Part shown: piece after piece, positions 22,453-34,199 of the stretch
Layout of the letters: the number at the start of each line of letters is the position of its first letter
Position numbering within the stretch: position 1 is the first letter of the stretch
Source: Emmonsiellopsis sp. PD_33
Taxonomy: Eukaryota > Ascomycota > Eurotiomycetes > Onygenales > Ajellomycetaceae
DNA: 64,000 nt
Reading direction: 5' to 3'
Assembly: GCA_032988165.1 (NCBI GenBank)
Contig: JANTQF010000087.1
Span: forward strand, 1-64,000
Notes under the pieces: generated by a model
The model's input: only the letters and a program-made list of their open reading frames with translations
Told to the model about the DNA's origin: nothing
The model's database searches: none
Position numbers and translations under genes: made by a program

Positions 22453-23914
22453 TTATCCAGTCCAGACCGCTGGGCCGGGGATCTGTTTACATACATATGA
22501 GTTAGTGAACGGAGCCCATTTCTTTAAAGGTAATGAAAAAGTTTGAGATGCGGGTGGGAAAAGGGTGTTTTAACGCACAGGATACTCCGCATCTCCCTGG
22601 TAGATATCAAACACTACACCGGGTGTGTCCGCAGTATAGGCGCCGGGGAAGGCGACGAGATCCGAGCTACGACACGTTCCAGTTAGTATAATAAATAGCA
22701 GCACAAGCAAGCCAAAATAATGAGGAAGTTCATTTCATTCCATTCCCATTTCAGGGGACAAAACTTACGGCGTGGCGCTTCCGCTTCCCTCAACGGTAAC
22801 CTGGAAACAACTTGGGTATATTTGGGCGCCTGGGTATGCGTAGGCGGCATGCAGGGCCCAGAGCTCGTGGCGGACGATGTAGTTTCCTGGGGCGAGGGAG
22901 GCGGGGATGGTGAAGGTGTATGCGGCCTGTAGTGGGATGGGGGTTAGGGAGGGATGGCGAGAGAGATTGGACGGGGGTTTAGTTGTAATATGGATGAATG
23001 GGTTACTCACGTTTGTGATTAGGGGGTCCTGGAGTTGGGTATGAGCGTTAGCGGGATGTTGGGGTTTGTTTGAAGGTGTTTATGGGGATGATGGGATGGG
23101 AGGGAATGAATAGGGGGGAAACGAACCGATGCCCATGTCCCGTCAGCGTGTTTCCCGTCTTCGGCGATCTTGAACCAGACGGCGCTATGAGGTGAACCAC
23201 CGTTAGTTAAACAATATTTAACTTGGTTAATTCCATGGATGGGTGAGTAGGCACGGATCAGATAGATGCATACTCGGTCCCAGGCTCATATTCACTGCAA
23301 TCACCCGGACATTTGGCCATGTATGTAATGGTAGGGCCCTAACGTCATCCATCTCTTGTTAGCGTCCATGAAACTAGACAAACAGTTTCTGTCGAACTGC
23401 TGGACAAACCCGATGAGTATCTGGCCAAGTAGTCCACTGCAAGCTCTGCGCCTTCCCGGCGGTCACGGCCGCGCTTAGGACGGCCGGCTCGCTGCCAGAG
23501 GCCTGGTAGCCGTTGCATTGTAGGTCTACGGAGGCGAGGTCCTCGACTGGGCCGTTGCCGGGGATTTTGCGGAAGATACGTTCGGGGGGTGGGTTTGCTG
23601 TTGTGAGAAGAAGTGTGAGAAGGTTCTGGCCTCAGGGGTCTTTTTGAAAGCGTGTGATTGCGCTGCTTTAGGCTGCCAGGGGGATATATTGTAGTGGTGA
23701 AATGAATAGCCACATACTATAGGGATCTATGAAACGTTCTGTTAGCTTGTCATTGTTTGGAAGAGAGCAAGATTGTTTAGATATTACCTGTGTTGGGGTC
23801 GTAGCCAGGCCACTCGGTGCCGTCAAGGACGGCGGAGGTTACATATCCATGGGCAGAGACCGAGGTGGCGCCCAGCAAGACGGCAACCGTCGAAGTAAGG
23901 ATTGAGCTTTTCAT
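22453..23914 (-). CDS. AA9 lytic polysaccharide monooxygenase
   Basis: Nine exons: 23914-23788, 23726-23718, 23597-23410, 23338-23274, 23184-23127, 23028-23011, 22926-22769, 22666-22579 and 22482-22453; 741 nt, 246 aa. A 21-residue signal peptide ends before HGYV, so the mature protein starts with the copper-binding histidine (H22). Other AA9 marks: GNGPVEDLASVDLQCNG, WPDTHRGPTITYMAKCPGDC, AVWFKIAEDG, the second copper histidine region VRHELWALH and the axial tyrosine region GAQIYPSCFQV; it ends YPIPGPAVWTG. There is no cellulose-binding module. It cleaves cellulose or other beta-glucans oxidatively outside the cell. Two exons are tiny (9 and 18 nt) but keep the frame and the family pattern. 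Confidence 0.92.
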
Positions 23915-25701
23915 ACTGGACAATCACAGATTTCAATATAAAAATAACGTGGCGATCAATATCGAGATCAGACTCTGGTCATGGCTGTTCCAGGGAGGCC
24001 CCGGCTACACCTTATATATGATAGACCCGCTGCACCGGGAGTCTCAAAGCCCCATGAAGAATTTCGTGGCCAGGATAACCCCCTTCCCTGTATCCCGTCT
24101 TGCAAGGCAGTCCCGCAAATATCAAGGGATTTTCGAGAACTGCCCCTCACCCTGTCATGTTCGCTGGAGTGGGCGTTTGAGAAGAGCGCCGTCCCAGAGG
24201 TTGCCCACCTGCCGCGGTCCATCTGACCCTTCTAAAGCGTTCTACGGTAGAACGGGCCGTAGAGTGGCAGGCATCGGTATCCGAATTGTTCTAGTCGGCG
24301 TGTTCCCCGCGGAAGAAACGTGTCGACGGCTTCGTTTTAGTTGTGGATCACTGCCAGAGCGCGTTTCAAGTGGCTGGTAATCGGCTGGGCATCGGGCTGG
24401 CCTTTTTCTGTCCTCGGTGATGATTTTTTGTAGCAGTAATGCCACCAATGATTGATTGTTCCGGGGGCTGGATACTTCGAGTTATGGCAATCGTTGCATT
24501 GAACAAGATTTGCTCTTGATAGAGAATGACGACGTTGCTATCCTTTTCATGGCTTTCCTTTCAATAGCTGCAGGTTAACTAAACAAGGGGGAAGACCAAA
24601 CGCGGATTCGAAACCACTGCGGGGAAGCGAAACGCCCCGATAGGCACGGTTTGCTTCATGTACCTGGGTAGAGTATCAGTTTATTTATACAAACTCCGGT
24701 AAGGGAGAAGTTTCGGGACATTCTCCCAGAGAGATGATGGCAAGTACTCACAGACGCATATTTTGGATACGGAGAAAACGACAGAACCGATGCAGGGCGT
24801 GTTACACTCTTTTCCTGCCCAGCCATAGTTTGATTTGATCTATCCCGTCTACATGGACAACTGGTAGGGACCCCATTCCCCAGACACACGGGAACGGGAG
24901 GGTTTGATCCGTGAGAGGGGTGGGCCCTTGTTATCCGGACCCTGCAATGAGCTCTGCGCGGCAGTTGTAAACAATCTTCTTCAGCACGGATAGGTATCCC
25001 TACTGTAATGATCGGCTTGGCAAACGGGATAGTGGGAGTAAAACGGGATGATGAATTTTCTGTTACGCCCAAAGAGACTTGAGATTTCATAGATCATGTG
25101 GGCCGTGGAAGGTAGAGAGACGGGTTGAGAACGAAGGAGGTAGTTAGCTGGTTATATAAAATTCAGGGTTAGCTACCTATTAACAAACCCACTCGGTTTA
25201 TGAATGTTATTTACGCGCAGTTCATTCTCCTCCTGAACCTGCTAAATTTACACACTGGTTTATTTACGCATATTTACTCCGTAAATAGCTCTTAATTAAA
25301 ATTGTAGCAGATACGCAAGCAGTGCCCGCCAGAATCACAATAAAGCAGAAAAGACTGTTTCACAATATTGATCAATCAGTCCCAGCATAAATATCCCTCT
25401 GTCTGCCGCCCTCTTTCTCCTCTTCTCCTCTTCTCCCCCCTTCCCCTTTTACACGTTTCCATTTCCCCCTCCCCAACGAAAACCTGGCTTCCCCCACTCA
25501 GCAACAAAAGTCAAATATGCCCCAACGACCACAGTAACATGGCTGAATAGACTGAGCCCAATAAATACTAGAACATGCCGATTTCCATTGACATAGTCAA
25601 AGCCAAATTGCCGAACCTGACGTCCTCTACTTGTGAGTACAAGGTCATATAACCCCATTGTTCACTCAGAAAGGGACCAAACTTCCATCTCATCTCAACT
25701 T
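23915..25701. other. Upstream region of the AA9 gene, no gene seen
   Basis: It carries the AA9 promoter (transcribed leftward from 23914) and then gene-poor DNA. A TACTCCGTA nonamer occurs at 25275-25283. The short frames here (for example 24656-25090 -) show no recognisable motif. Confidence 0.5.
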
Positions 25702-26115
25702 TCAGCATATATGATAAACAGTTCTCTCCGAGGCAGAAAGCGATATTTCACACACGTCTGATTCCCCGGCGCACGAAATACAACTATCTTGTGAATCGCA
25801 TTCATTACCAATTTCTGGACAAATACAGGGGAAAGATATTATAGAACCACTCCCCAGCCATTCAGCGCGAGCAGCAGGGGCGAAACTCAACCGCTGCAAC
25901 TGTTCACTATCAGCTGGTTGCAGCGTGTGCGCGGAAACGGCTGAAAAATCCAAAACAATTACCATGCGAGTCTGGTGAGGGGGATACGATACAGTGCGTA
26001 CATGGGTAATGAGTAGCTGGCGGGTTCCGAGGATGGTGACATTCTCGCAAGCAGAAATCGTGGCTCCAAAAATTGCGAAGGGAATCTCGACAAGTAACAC
26101 ACTGAGCATGAACAT
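25702..26115 (-). CDS. Possible small cysteine-rich secreted protein
   Basis: An unspliced 137-codon frame with true ATGs at 26115 and 26109. The first ~22 residues are hydrophobic (MFMLSVLLVEIPFAIFGA), as in a signal peptide. The last 45 residues hold eight cysteines, including CICPEIGNEC and CISCAGESDVC. I do not recognise the family, and it could be a chance frame or one exon of a larger gene. It stands alone in a gene-poor stretch between the AA9 and xylanase genes, which is a common place for fungal effector-like genes. Confidence 0.3.
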   Translation of the reverse strand: MFMLSVLLVEIPFAIFGATISACENVTILGTRQLLITHVRTVSYPPHQTRMVIVLDFSAVSAHTLQPADSEQLQRLSFAPAARAEWLGSGSIISFPCICPEIGNECDSQDSCISCAGESDVCEISLSASERTVYHIC

Positions 26116-29100
26116 TCTCCAGTGGTAAACCCCCCGTCTTGTTCCGGAGGAGCTGGCTGTGAAGGTCTATGAGCTGCGGCTGCAATTTTAATCAGCCGGA
26201 TTTTCTATCTCGTAGCGTCGAGAATGTTGATTGAAAAAATTCCACAAGCGTCTGACGCTCAGCTCCCACAGACCTGAAATATGCAGCTTTTCTATCTGTA
26301 ATCGCTAATAGCGGGTTAGCAACAATGAGGTCACGTCACGTCTACTGTGACATGCACGGAATTGTCTGCCCTATATGTGCAAATGCTGTACCCCAAGGTG
26401 GCAGAGATTGGTTCATCTGGGGATAGGAATGTATCCAATTATTACCCGTCGAGCTCAATGGCATTGCCGACCCGTTTCTGTTCTTCGAGGTTCAGCCCTG
26501 CACCCGACATCGCCAATTGAGCCTCAAGGGGAGTGGTACAATCACCCTAGGGTTCCTCGAATGCCACGAAGTGTGCTGGAAGTAGAATGAAGTAAGAGTA
26601 TGGGATCCCGGTTGTTTTCAAGGTGGGTATACCGTAGAGTCGAACCCATCTGCTGTAGTAGTAGGGTGATATAATGTGAATGAACATGACCAATTCATGG
26701 ATATCATCTTTTTCTTCTGCCGCAGTATTGTTCTTCTCCGGATCGATCCGACATTCCTGCGCGGGAAGTATTAGACCACATCATCACGATAGAAACCGGT
26801 TGAAGAGCGAGGGCTGGGTCATCCTTATAATCTAACAGCTTGAATATGCAGGAGGAAGTCCAAGTTAGCCTTTGTAGGCCAACTAGTTAGTCCTAGACCA
26901 CCCCGTTGACATGTTTCCAATAATCCACTTTCCCCCTCTGCCCTCGAATGCACTGTAAAGATTGGTGAAGCAATAGGGTTCTAAACTTATAGGCATAAAT
27001 GACAAATATTTGCAATAGAAGCATGAATGCCGCTTTTGCAAGCATAATCATCTTCAATCTGGCATCATTCTGCCCAAAAGAAGGGGTGTAGTCCAAATTA
27101 ACTCAAAACTAACCCAAAGGGGTATTTCCTCTTTGGGAACTGAGCCCTAAGACATTTTTATTCTCCCATTTTCCGTTTCCCCTCTCTTCCTCCTGAGTTC
27201 TTGTCTTTCTTTTGCTTTGCCTGCAATATTCAGCCAAACAACATACTTTCAAACGAAAACTAGCGAAACAGAGAACAGAAAGCTTTTCTGGTATTTGACA
27301 AGAATAAGGCTGTCGAGCGAATGTCTAGTTGACAGCGTCAGGCAGCAAATAGGGGGGTGCATGTGCGAAGCTTGGAGAAGGGACAGGATCAAAGGAACAA
27401 GCAGGTTGGCATCCGATCGTATCAGAGAGCTACAACCATGTATGTGCAATGATGTACCCACTTATATAATGGGAAAAGGGGTGAACGTCGGGGATCAGCA
27501 CGTCTGTCCGCAAAGTGCATCAATTTTGAGAGTTAGCGGGCTAGTACTCTATAGAGAGTGAGGAATTGGCCCTCCACCGATACTATCACCTTTCCCTTTG
27601 TTGGGAAGGAGATAGTACTATAACCGCCCGTCAGATTTGAACATTCACACAAAGCCTTCCATCTAAGCACTAAGCGATTGAATCAGCACCGTAGCTCGAG
27701 TAGTAGTCGTGTTTTCTTGAGTGGAACACAATATCCAAAGAGAACTGGGGATGTTTGTTGAGCCTTGGTGGCATACTAGCAACAGGAAACAGATTAATGG
27801 GAACACAACACCCCACAGCTGAAATATATGTTACTGTGGCTATACAGAACATCTATTGCGGGCATGATGTGATAGGACAAGATGACGGTGAGGGAATGTT
27901 GTCATTGGGTGTGAGTTGACGTAATGACTATGCTGTGTGGCCGACGAAGGGTTGAAAAGGAAGGTAAAGGGGCGATGGTGGCTGGTAGTTTAGTCATAGT
28001 AATTTAGCTCAAGCAACACGCTTCCAAGCGGCTTCATCGAGCGTGTATCTCTAGTAGAATCAATCTATACAGCTGCATAGGCACTATCCACATATGATGC
28101 CGTTGAATAATATTATAGATACGTACCCCGCCATTTCCGATGGGGATGTATTTCCTCGGATAGAACGAAAGGGTGAGCTTCGAACCGAGGAATTCGGCCA
28201 TCATTGGGACTTGAGTATTGAGACATATTCTCAGTCATGGCCAGCGAAGCCCCGAGGAGACAAATGGCGCAGGTAGAGTAAGTGAACTCGTCTTTATCCG
28301 GCAGCGGACACGTCATTTTGGATAGTTGTATCCCTGCGGGAAGTGCCAGCGGGCGGGTGCAGCGGAATCGAGATGAACGGTGGGCCACCAGAGATGCCGG
28401 GAGATGGCGACGCATGGGCCAATACCTGATAATCCTTGGTGTAGGTCAGAAACTGGGTGATGTCCAAAATAAAACCGATCATATTATAGGTGGCCTGGTG
28501 ATGCCCTGCGTTCGGTAAGTGCAGGGTCCTGTGCATAGTGCTGGTCCTGTTCAAGGGACTGCTCTGCATCAGAGCCATATTGATCATTACAGATCAAGCT
28601 GTGTTGGAAGGATGAAGCAAAGCAATCTTCTTCAGCTTTTGGTAGACCAAGAAAATGATGGCTTAACCATGAGAGGTCAATATAGTGAAAACTGAGCTCC
28701 ATGATGCGTTGATTAACAGAGGAGTCCAAAGACAAGGCCATCAGGGGTTTGTGACAGTTGGCAGTGGCATGCAATTTGCGGTCGACCGAGAGTTGTCGCG
28801 GGGTAAGCGTCTAGTGGCTGGACCATCTAGGGGTTGGATAAAACGCTGGAGGCCCATTCTTGATACTTTCAATCGTCAACTGCTGAATTGGAGACATGTA
28901 AGGAGGCATTGGCGAGTCGTCTGACGAGTGAGATGAGAGCTCCGAGGTCGCCGGGCAAAATAGGCTGGTTCGGACATCAAGCCGATCATGGGATCTATTT
29001 CCCTAGGCTCGGGAGACCTGGGGAGAAGGGGAATAAGGCGCGTTGAAATCGATCCATGCCGGAACAAGGAAGTATCCTGAACCATCGGGGGACTCGCATT

Positions 29101-30471
29101 TTGCCGGAGTTCTGGCGCCGAGGGAAACGCCTAATAATAGTGTTAGAAACGCAATGATTGCATGCTTGACAGACTGTGACTCGCCTAGGATTGGGCTGGG
29201 ATGCCTGGTCAATTGCAAATGTGTAAAACATGATAGATGGTCCTGTTTCAACCTCCATTAACAAAGGGGGGGGGCTAGGGTTTCGAAATGCGGACATGGA
29301 CATACAGCCAGCTGAGACCAGAGTGGTTGGATATTGAAAACAAAACATGCTGTTTAGGCAGAGATTCAATATTAATATATCCACTATTGTTCTTTTATGC
29401 CAAGAGGAAATCTGTTTGAAGCCTGAATCGGATATCCCGAGAACGAATGTTGCAAGAAAGCAACAGACAAAACTCATGGAAACTTGAACGGTCTCTCCAC
29501 ATTTAACTAGCGAACCTGGCTAGTCGGCTGCTAATAATTCCTGCAGATAATGGCATCATCTCGGCGAATCGGGGCGCGATCGTATTCTTCAGTGGAATAT
29601 CGGCAGCATTTCACGGCAGGATAGCGCTATTCATCTCGGACAACAGGGCATAATAAAGGCAGCAAATTTAGCAGCCGTTTCTTCTCCCCCTCCACGACAA
29701 TGGATTTAGGCTAACTTCCGCGCTGCCCATGCCCGGCTCTTATTTAAGCTCCCAGACAAATGTGGAGAGCCCGCATGGCTTTGTTTAATCTGGTTAAATG
29801 CCAACTGTGGCACTACCCCACGATGATCGCCATTTATGCGTCTTTCTACGCCTTTTAGTTGGTCGTTTCGTGGAGAAACCCCAGATCCCCGCCCCTTGAT
29901 ACCTTCTGGAACATACGTCGAATCTCGCTGACAAGTTCTAGGATCTCAGAGAAACAATGTTCTTCGACGAACATGCTGATTGACCGTACCGGATTTCTAT
30001 TGCTCTTACTCACGCATCGTGATCCATCTTTGGATACCACTTTCACCACGCCGATTGATGGCGCACGCCGAGCCGATCCACGCCCGCATTCCGAAGCCAA
30101 GTTGCGCCGCAGACAGACGCCTCCTGCACGGCCTGCTATGTGGCGGCTAGCCCTGTCTCCGCTATATAAATGTCCGGGATGTGCAGACCGGGAGAAGGGA
30201 GCACCATGTTAATCGGGTAAATTCAGAGCCCAATGGGGATTATTCACGGCTCATCAGGCCCAAAAATGGTCTGTTTTATGAAACATGACGGAATTCATCT
30301 CGAATTCTGCCTTATATGCGGTCTGGGCAAACCGAATGTATCGAAGAATATATATATCACGAACTCACCCCTCGTAGGGACTGGAATCCTCAAGCAGTAT
30401 CCATCAAGAACAACGATCACCGATCATCCTCTCATTACTCCCCTCAACGAACATCGGTCCTATTCGTCACA
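26116..30471. other. Gene-poor stretch with possible relic exons
   Basis: No confident gene in about 4.3 kb. On the minus strand, 28117-28300 reads like a GC-biased coding exon (CAICLLGASLAMTENMSQYS) before a GTACGT donor. A frame near 28980-29130 follows a CTAAC..TTAG acceptor-like site. I could not join them into one protein, so they may be remains of a dead gene. The right end is the xylanase promoter: GGCTAA at 29709-29714 and GGCTAG at 30145-30150 fit the XlnR consensus GGCTAR, and TATATAAA is at 30163-30170. Confidence 0.45.
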
Positions 30472-31290
30472 ATGGTGTCCTTCACCTCTATCGTTACCGC
30501 CCTCTCTGTGGCTTCCGCCGCTATTGCTGCCCCCTCCCCTCCCGCCAACCCATACCGCGGTCTCGCCGATCTGGCCATCCGCGCCCAGGAAGAGCGCAAC
30601 AATGCCACTGAACTAGCTAAGCGCCAGGGAACCCAGCCTGGAACCGGTACTCACGGCGGCTACTTTTACTCCTACTGGACCGATGGTGCTGGTCAAATTA
30701 CATGGAACAACCTCGATGCTGGCTCCTACAGCGTTGACTGGAGCAACGTCGGAAACTTTGTTGGTGGTAAGGGATGGAACCCCGGTGCTTCCAGGTAAGA
30801 AAATCCTTCTACGCATACTGAGTTTATATGAAATGTTGCCGTAAGCATTAATGCTGACCAACCCCCTTCTTCCACCTACAGAGAAATCACCTACAGCGGT
30901 ACCTGGACGCCGAGTGGCAACAGCTACCTCGCCATATACGGCTGGACCCAGAACCCCCTGATCGAGTACTACATTGTCGACAGCTTCAGCACCTACGACC
31001 CCTCCACCGGCTCCAACCAGCTGGGCAGTGTCGAAGCTGACGGCGACACATACAACATCTTCAAGACCACGCGTGTCAACCAGCCATCCATCGAGGGCAC
31101 TGCCACCTTCGACCAGTTCTGGTCCATCCGCAGCAACCACCGTGTCGGCGGAACCGTCAATGTGCAAGCCCATTTCGATGCCTGGGCCCAATCCGGACTG
31201 CAGCTCGGAAACCACAACTACCAGATCGTGGCCACGGAGGGATACCAGAGCAGCGGGTCTGCGGCCATCACTGTTGAGACCGCACCATGA
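30472..31290 (+). CDS. GH11 endo-1,4-beta-xylanase
   Basis: Two exons, 30472-30794 and 30882-31290 (intron 87 bp with a CTGAC branch), give 243 aa. A signal peptide (to about residue 19) and a propeptide ending at a KR pair near residue 51 precede the mature beta-jelly-roll domain. The nucleophile is E136 in PLIEYYIVDSF and the acid/base is E227 in VATEGYQSSGS; GKGWNPG and YGWTQNP are also typical. It cuts xylan outside the cell. GGCTAR sites upstream suggest control by XlnR, as expected for this family. There is no carbohydrate-binding module. Confidence 0.96.
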
Positions 31291-31835
31291 ACGGGCTGAG
31301 AGTGTGATGGCCGTTGGATGATGGGGATATCCTTCGTTTGGAATAGCCGAGAGAAGGCCGGCAACCCCCCCACCTCGTCCAACGGCGAAATGGTATCTCG
31401 CAGGGCGTGTTTACATTATGGATTATCCTTCTCTTGTGAATATGGAAATGAATGTTCTTTTTTTATACCTCTTTTTCGATGTCTATATATGATGGCTGTA
31501 GTTGTAGGAAATGAAATTGTACTCCAGCTGTTTGTGCAATGGAATGGGGTCCCTAAAGTTGATTTGTCTCCATCACTGATACCACTGGTAGGTTTGGCCC
31601 CCTGGTTGATCCCTTTGGATGTCTCAGGGGGGTCTCAGGGGGGGGACCACCATTGGGTCGGTAGGCGGTGCTTGGCATGTTTAAGACACAGCCATGCCCA
31701 GCTACATTCCATTATTTTCCTTTCACTATGCTTCCAAACACATTCTTTTCGAGAAGCTATATCCCTACATAGCCACCTACGTACAAAACATCAACACTCC
31801 CTACCCACCCTCCATCTCCGTGCAGGACATCTCAT

Positions 31836-32777
31836 ATGGATCCACGAGGCGAAGCCACGCCCACCGCCCCTGAGGTCAAGGTCATATACTCAGCTCCCGG
31901 ATTTAAAGTGCTGCATCCCAACGTCGTCAAAGAAAAAACCAGTACGGCCGAGCCCATCTTTAACTGGGGTGGCGTCCGGATAGCCAAAATATCACCCGAT
32001 ATCGTCGTCAAACATGGAACCCATGTCAGAGTCACCGAAGCAAATAGCATGCTTTTCGTCTCCCAAAACACGACCACTGTCCCCGTGCCAAAGATCTTTG
32101 GCTGTTATACCTACGGCCCAATTGATAGGGATATTGACGATTATGGCAGCCTGTACGATACGTACATATTCATGAGTTTTGTCGAAGGCCAGACCTTGGA
32201 TACGGTTTGGGAGTCGTACGATGGTATGACCAAGCAAAGCGTCGCTGATCAATTGAAGGGGTATATCGATGAACTCCGCGCGATTGGCGGTGGGACCTAT
32301 ATTGGCTCGGTTGATCGGGGGTTTGTCATGGATCCAGTTTTGGAGTATTCTAAAAATAGGGGTTCGTTGCCTATATATATACATGGCGGATTATTCACGC
32401 ACTGCTGACTTGTGACTCCTCAAGGGCCTTTTGATTCAGAGGAGGATTTCAATAATGCGCTCATTGATGCATACGAAGCCAACGCAAAGAGGGTCCATAT
32501 AAGAACCTTCTTAACCGGCATGCTCTCCCAGAACCAACATCAGACTGTGTTCACCCATGGTGATTTGCGACTACAGAATATCTTGGTAAAGGATGGAAAG
32601 GTTACTGGTATAGTTGACTGGGAATTCAGCGGGTGGTATCCGGAATACTGGGAATGGGCGAGAGCCCTCTTTGTTTGGCAATGGCAGCATGACTGGACTG
32701 ACTACCTGCCGAAAGTTCTTCAACCATATTACTTGGAGTGCATGTTTCATTCCTTTATAGCCCACGCGGTGTGGTGA
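31836..32777 (+). CDS. APH-family phosphotransferase (kinase-like protein)
   Basis: Exons 31836-32361 and 32425-32777 (intron 63 bp) give 292 aa. The protein has the aminoglycoside phosphotransferase/choline-kinase fold common in fungal genomes: an N-lobe lysine in ISPDIVVKHG, the catalytic loop FTHGDLRLQNILV and the metal-binding aspartate in GIVDWEFSGWYP. Fungi have many copies, most of unknown substrate, and a role in antibiotic resistance should not be assumed. It ends soon after the last conserved tryptophan region, a little short for the family. It is convergent with the F-box gene, 80 bp away. Confidence 0.85.
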
Positions 32778-32857
32778 TCTGGGGCCCTACTATATGTTCT
32801 ACATAGGATATAACTGGGCGCGCCGCCCTGCCCTTGAAAAGCAGTATCGAGTAAATT

Positions 32858-33595
32858 TCAACGACAACCCTGAGTTTCCTTCGCATGCTGATGCACCATT
32901 TGTTGGAACATATACCTCACGAGGCTCTGTGTAAATACCGCTTCAGTTGGGCTATAATCACCATCATCGTCACATTTGCCGTCTGGCTTCTCATCATGGC
33001 TAACCCCTCCTTGGCCCTGATCTTCGTCCTCGTCTGACGAATAGTCCTCACCTTGAGCACCTTGAACAGAGGATTTCCAATCCACTATACCCTCCATCCT
33101 TACCCCATCTGGATTCCGAAACATTGCATCGGGCCGATCACATCCTGGGAACCTTTCGTGAGACTCGTGCTCGTAACAAATAACCACCGTAGCAGGAGGT
33201 TGGCTGAGATGCATCCTCCGCCACGATGCTGAATGGTTGCTGGTTGCCTTTTCTATTTCTGAGCTGGCATCTCTCAGATTACAGCTCATAGTCAAATGGC
33301 CAAATTTGTCATGGTAAAAAATATCCCAGTTTTCGAAGACGATATCGCAGAGTAAAGCATTTACTCGATAGTATTGATCCCCCGCCTCTTTTCCTGTTTG
33401 CGAGCTGTCAGACCGAGACGTAAATGGACGGGGTTCAATGGGGTAGAAAAATAGCTCTTGCTGAAGCTTGATCGAGCCGAAGATCACATTCTTCCATTTT
33501 CTGCAAACGCGTTGGGAGAGTAGGAGGTCTTTGGTCGGAAGGTGGAGGAGGATAGTCTCGAGGATTTCGATGACACTGAGAGCTTTAGACGCCAT
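32858..33595 (-). CDS. F-box protein
   Basis: A single exon of 245 codons starting at the ATG at 33595; the frame is open further upstream but without another ATG. Residues ~5-45 form an F-box (VIEILETILLHLPTKDLLLSQRVCRKW), which binds Skp1 in SCF ubiquitin ligases. The rest has no recognised repeat and an acidic Asp/Glu-rich low-complexity part (SSDEDEDQGQ) near residue 190. The target is unknown. It lies about 390 bp from the left edge of the retrotransposon, which therefore sits in its promoter side. Confidence 0.8.
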   Translation of the reverse strand: MASKALSVIEILETILLHLPTKDLLLSQRVCRKWKNVIFGSIKLQQELFFYPIEPRPFTSRSDSSQTGKEAGDQYYRVNALLCDIVFENWDIFYHDKFGHLTMSCNLRDASSEIEKATSNHSASWRRMHLSQPPATVVICYEHESHERFPGCDRPDAMFRNPDGVRMEGIVDWKSSVQGAQGEDYSSDEDEDQGQGGVSHDEKPDGKCDDDGDYSPTEAVFTQSLVRYMFQQMVHQHAKETQGCR

Positions 33596-33978
33596 CGTTC
33601 TTTTGCGTGAGACAACTAGCAAAAATCAAGAGGGACTCTCGTTGTTGTTGAAATTATGCCGTGTGATTGGCACTGGATTGAGAAATGGATTTGAAGAAAG
33701 CTGAAGTTCCAAAACGTAGAGGGAAATAGGCCTGTTTTATGCAGAGAGAACTGCAAGAAATACAGCCCTGAAAGCTGCTCGAGGAAGCTCGATGACCAAT
33801 TTCTGCCTGTTCATAGTCGCCAGGCAGCGATGGGGCTCGTATTTCGAGAACTCTCATCCGCAGCACAAATCGAATCCTCAATCCACCGCCAGTTTTCAGA
33901 GAATAATGGCTCTAGCAGGTAATCATATCCGAGCAGGCAGACCACCATTCTGATGAGCCATGAAAATCCAGTATGGAG

Positions 33979-33983
33979 ATATT
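33979..33983. repeat. Target-site duplication, left copy
   Basis: ATATT directly before the left LTR; the same five bases follow the right LTR at 39217-39221. A 5-bp duplication is normal for Ty1/copia integrase. Confidence 0.9.
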
Positions 33984-34098
33984 TGTTGGCGGCCGTAGGC
34001 CTCCGGTCTCCCAATCAGGCTTAGTGCGATTATGTGATCACACAGTAGATAGATTCTCTTGCTAGTGTAGCAATCTGAGACTCTTCAACCTTCCCACA
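33984..34098 (+). repeat. Left LTR of the copia element
   Basis: 115 bp, from TGTTGGCGG to TTCCCACA. Ten transitions and no indels separate it from the right LTR. Confidence 0.93.
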
Positions 34099-34199
34099 GG
34101 TTATAGCCTGGTTAGTATGTTTTTTAATTAAAAATGCTGCATCAAAGACTGGAAGGTTCACCTGGATTGGATATCACATATATTCTATAGTGAGATATT

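Noticed and set aside
30613..31215. 200-codon minus-strand frame
   Set aside because: Antisense shadow of the GH11 xylanase.
31318..31983. 221-codon plus-strand frame after the xylanase
   Set aside because: Overlaps the start of the APH-type gene in another frame and has no recognisable motif.
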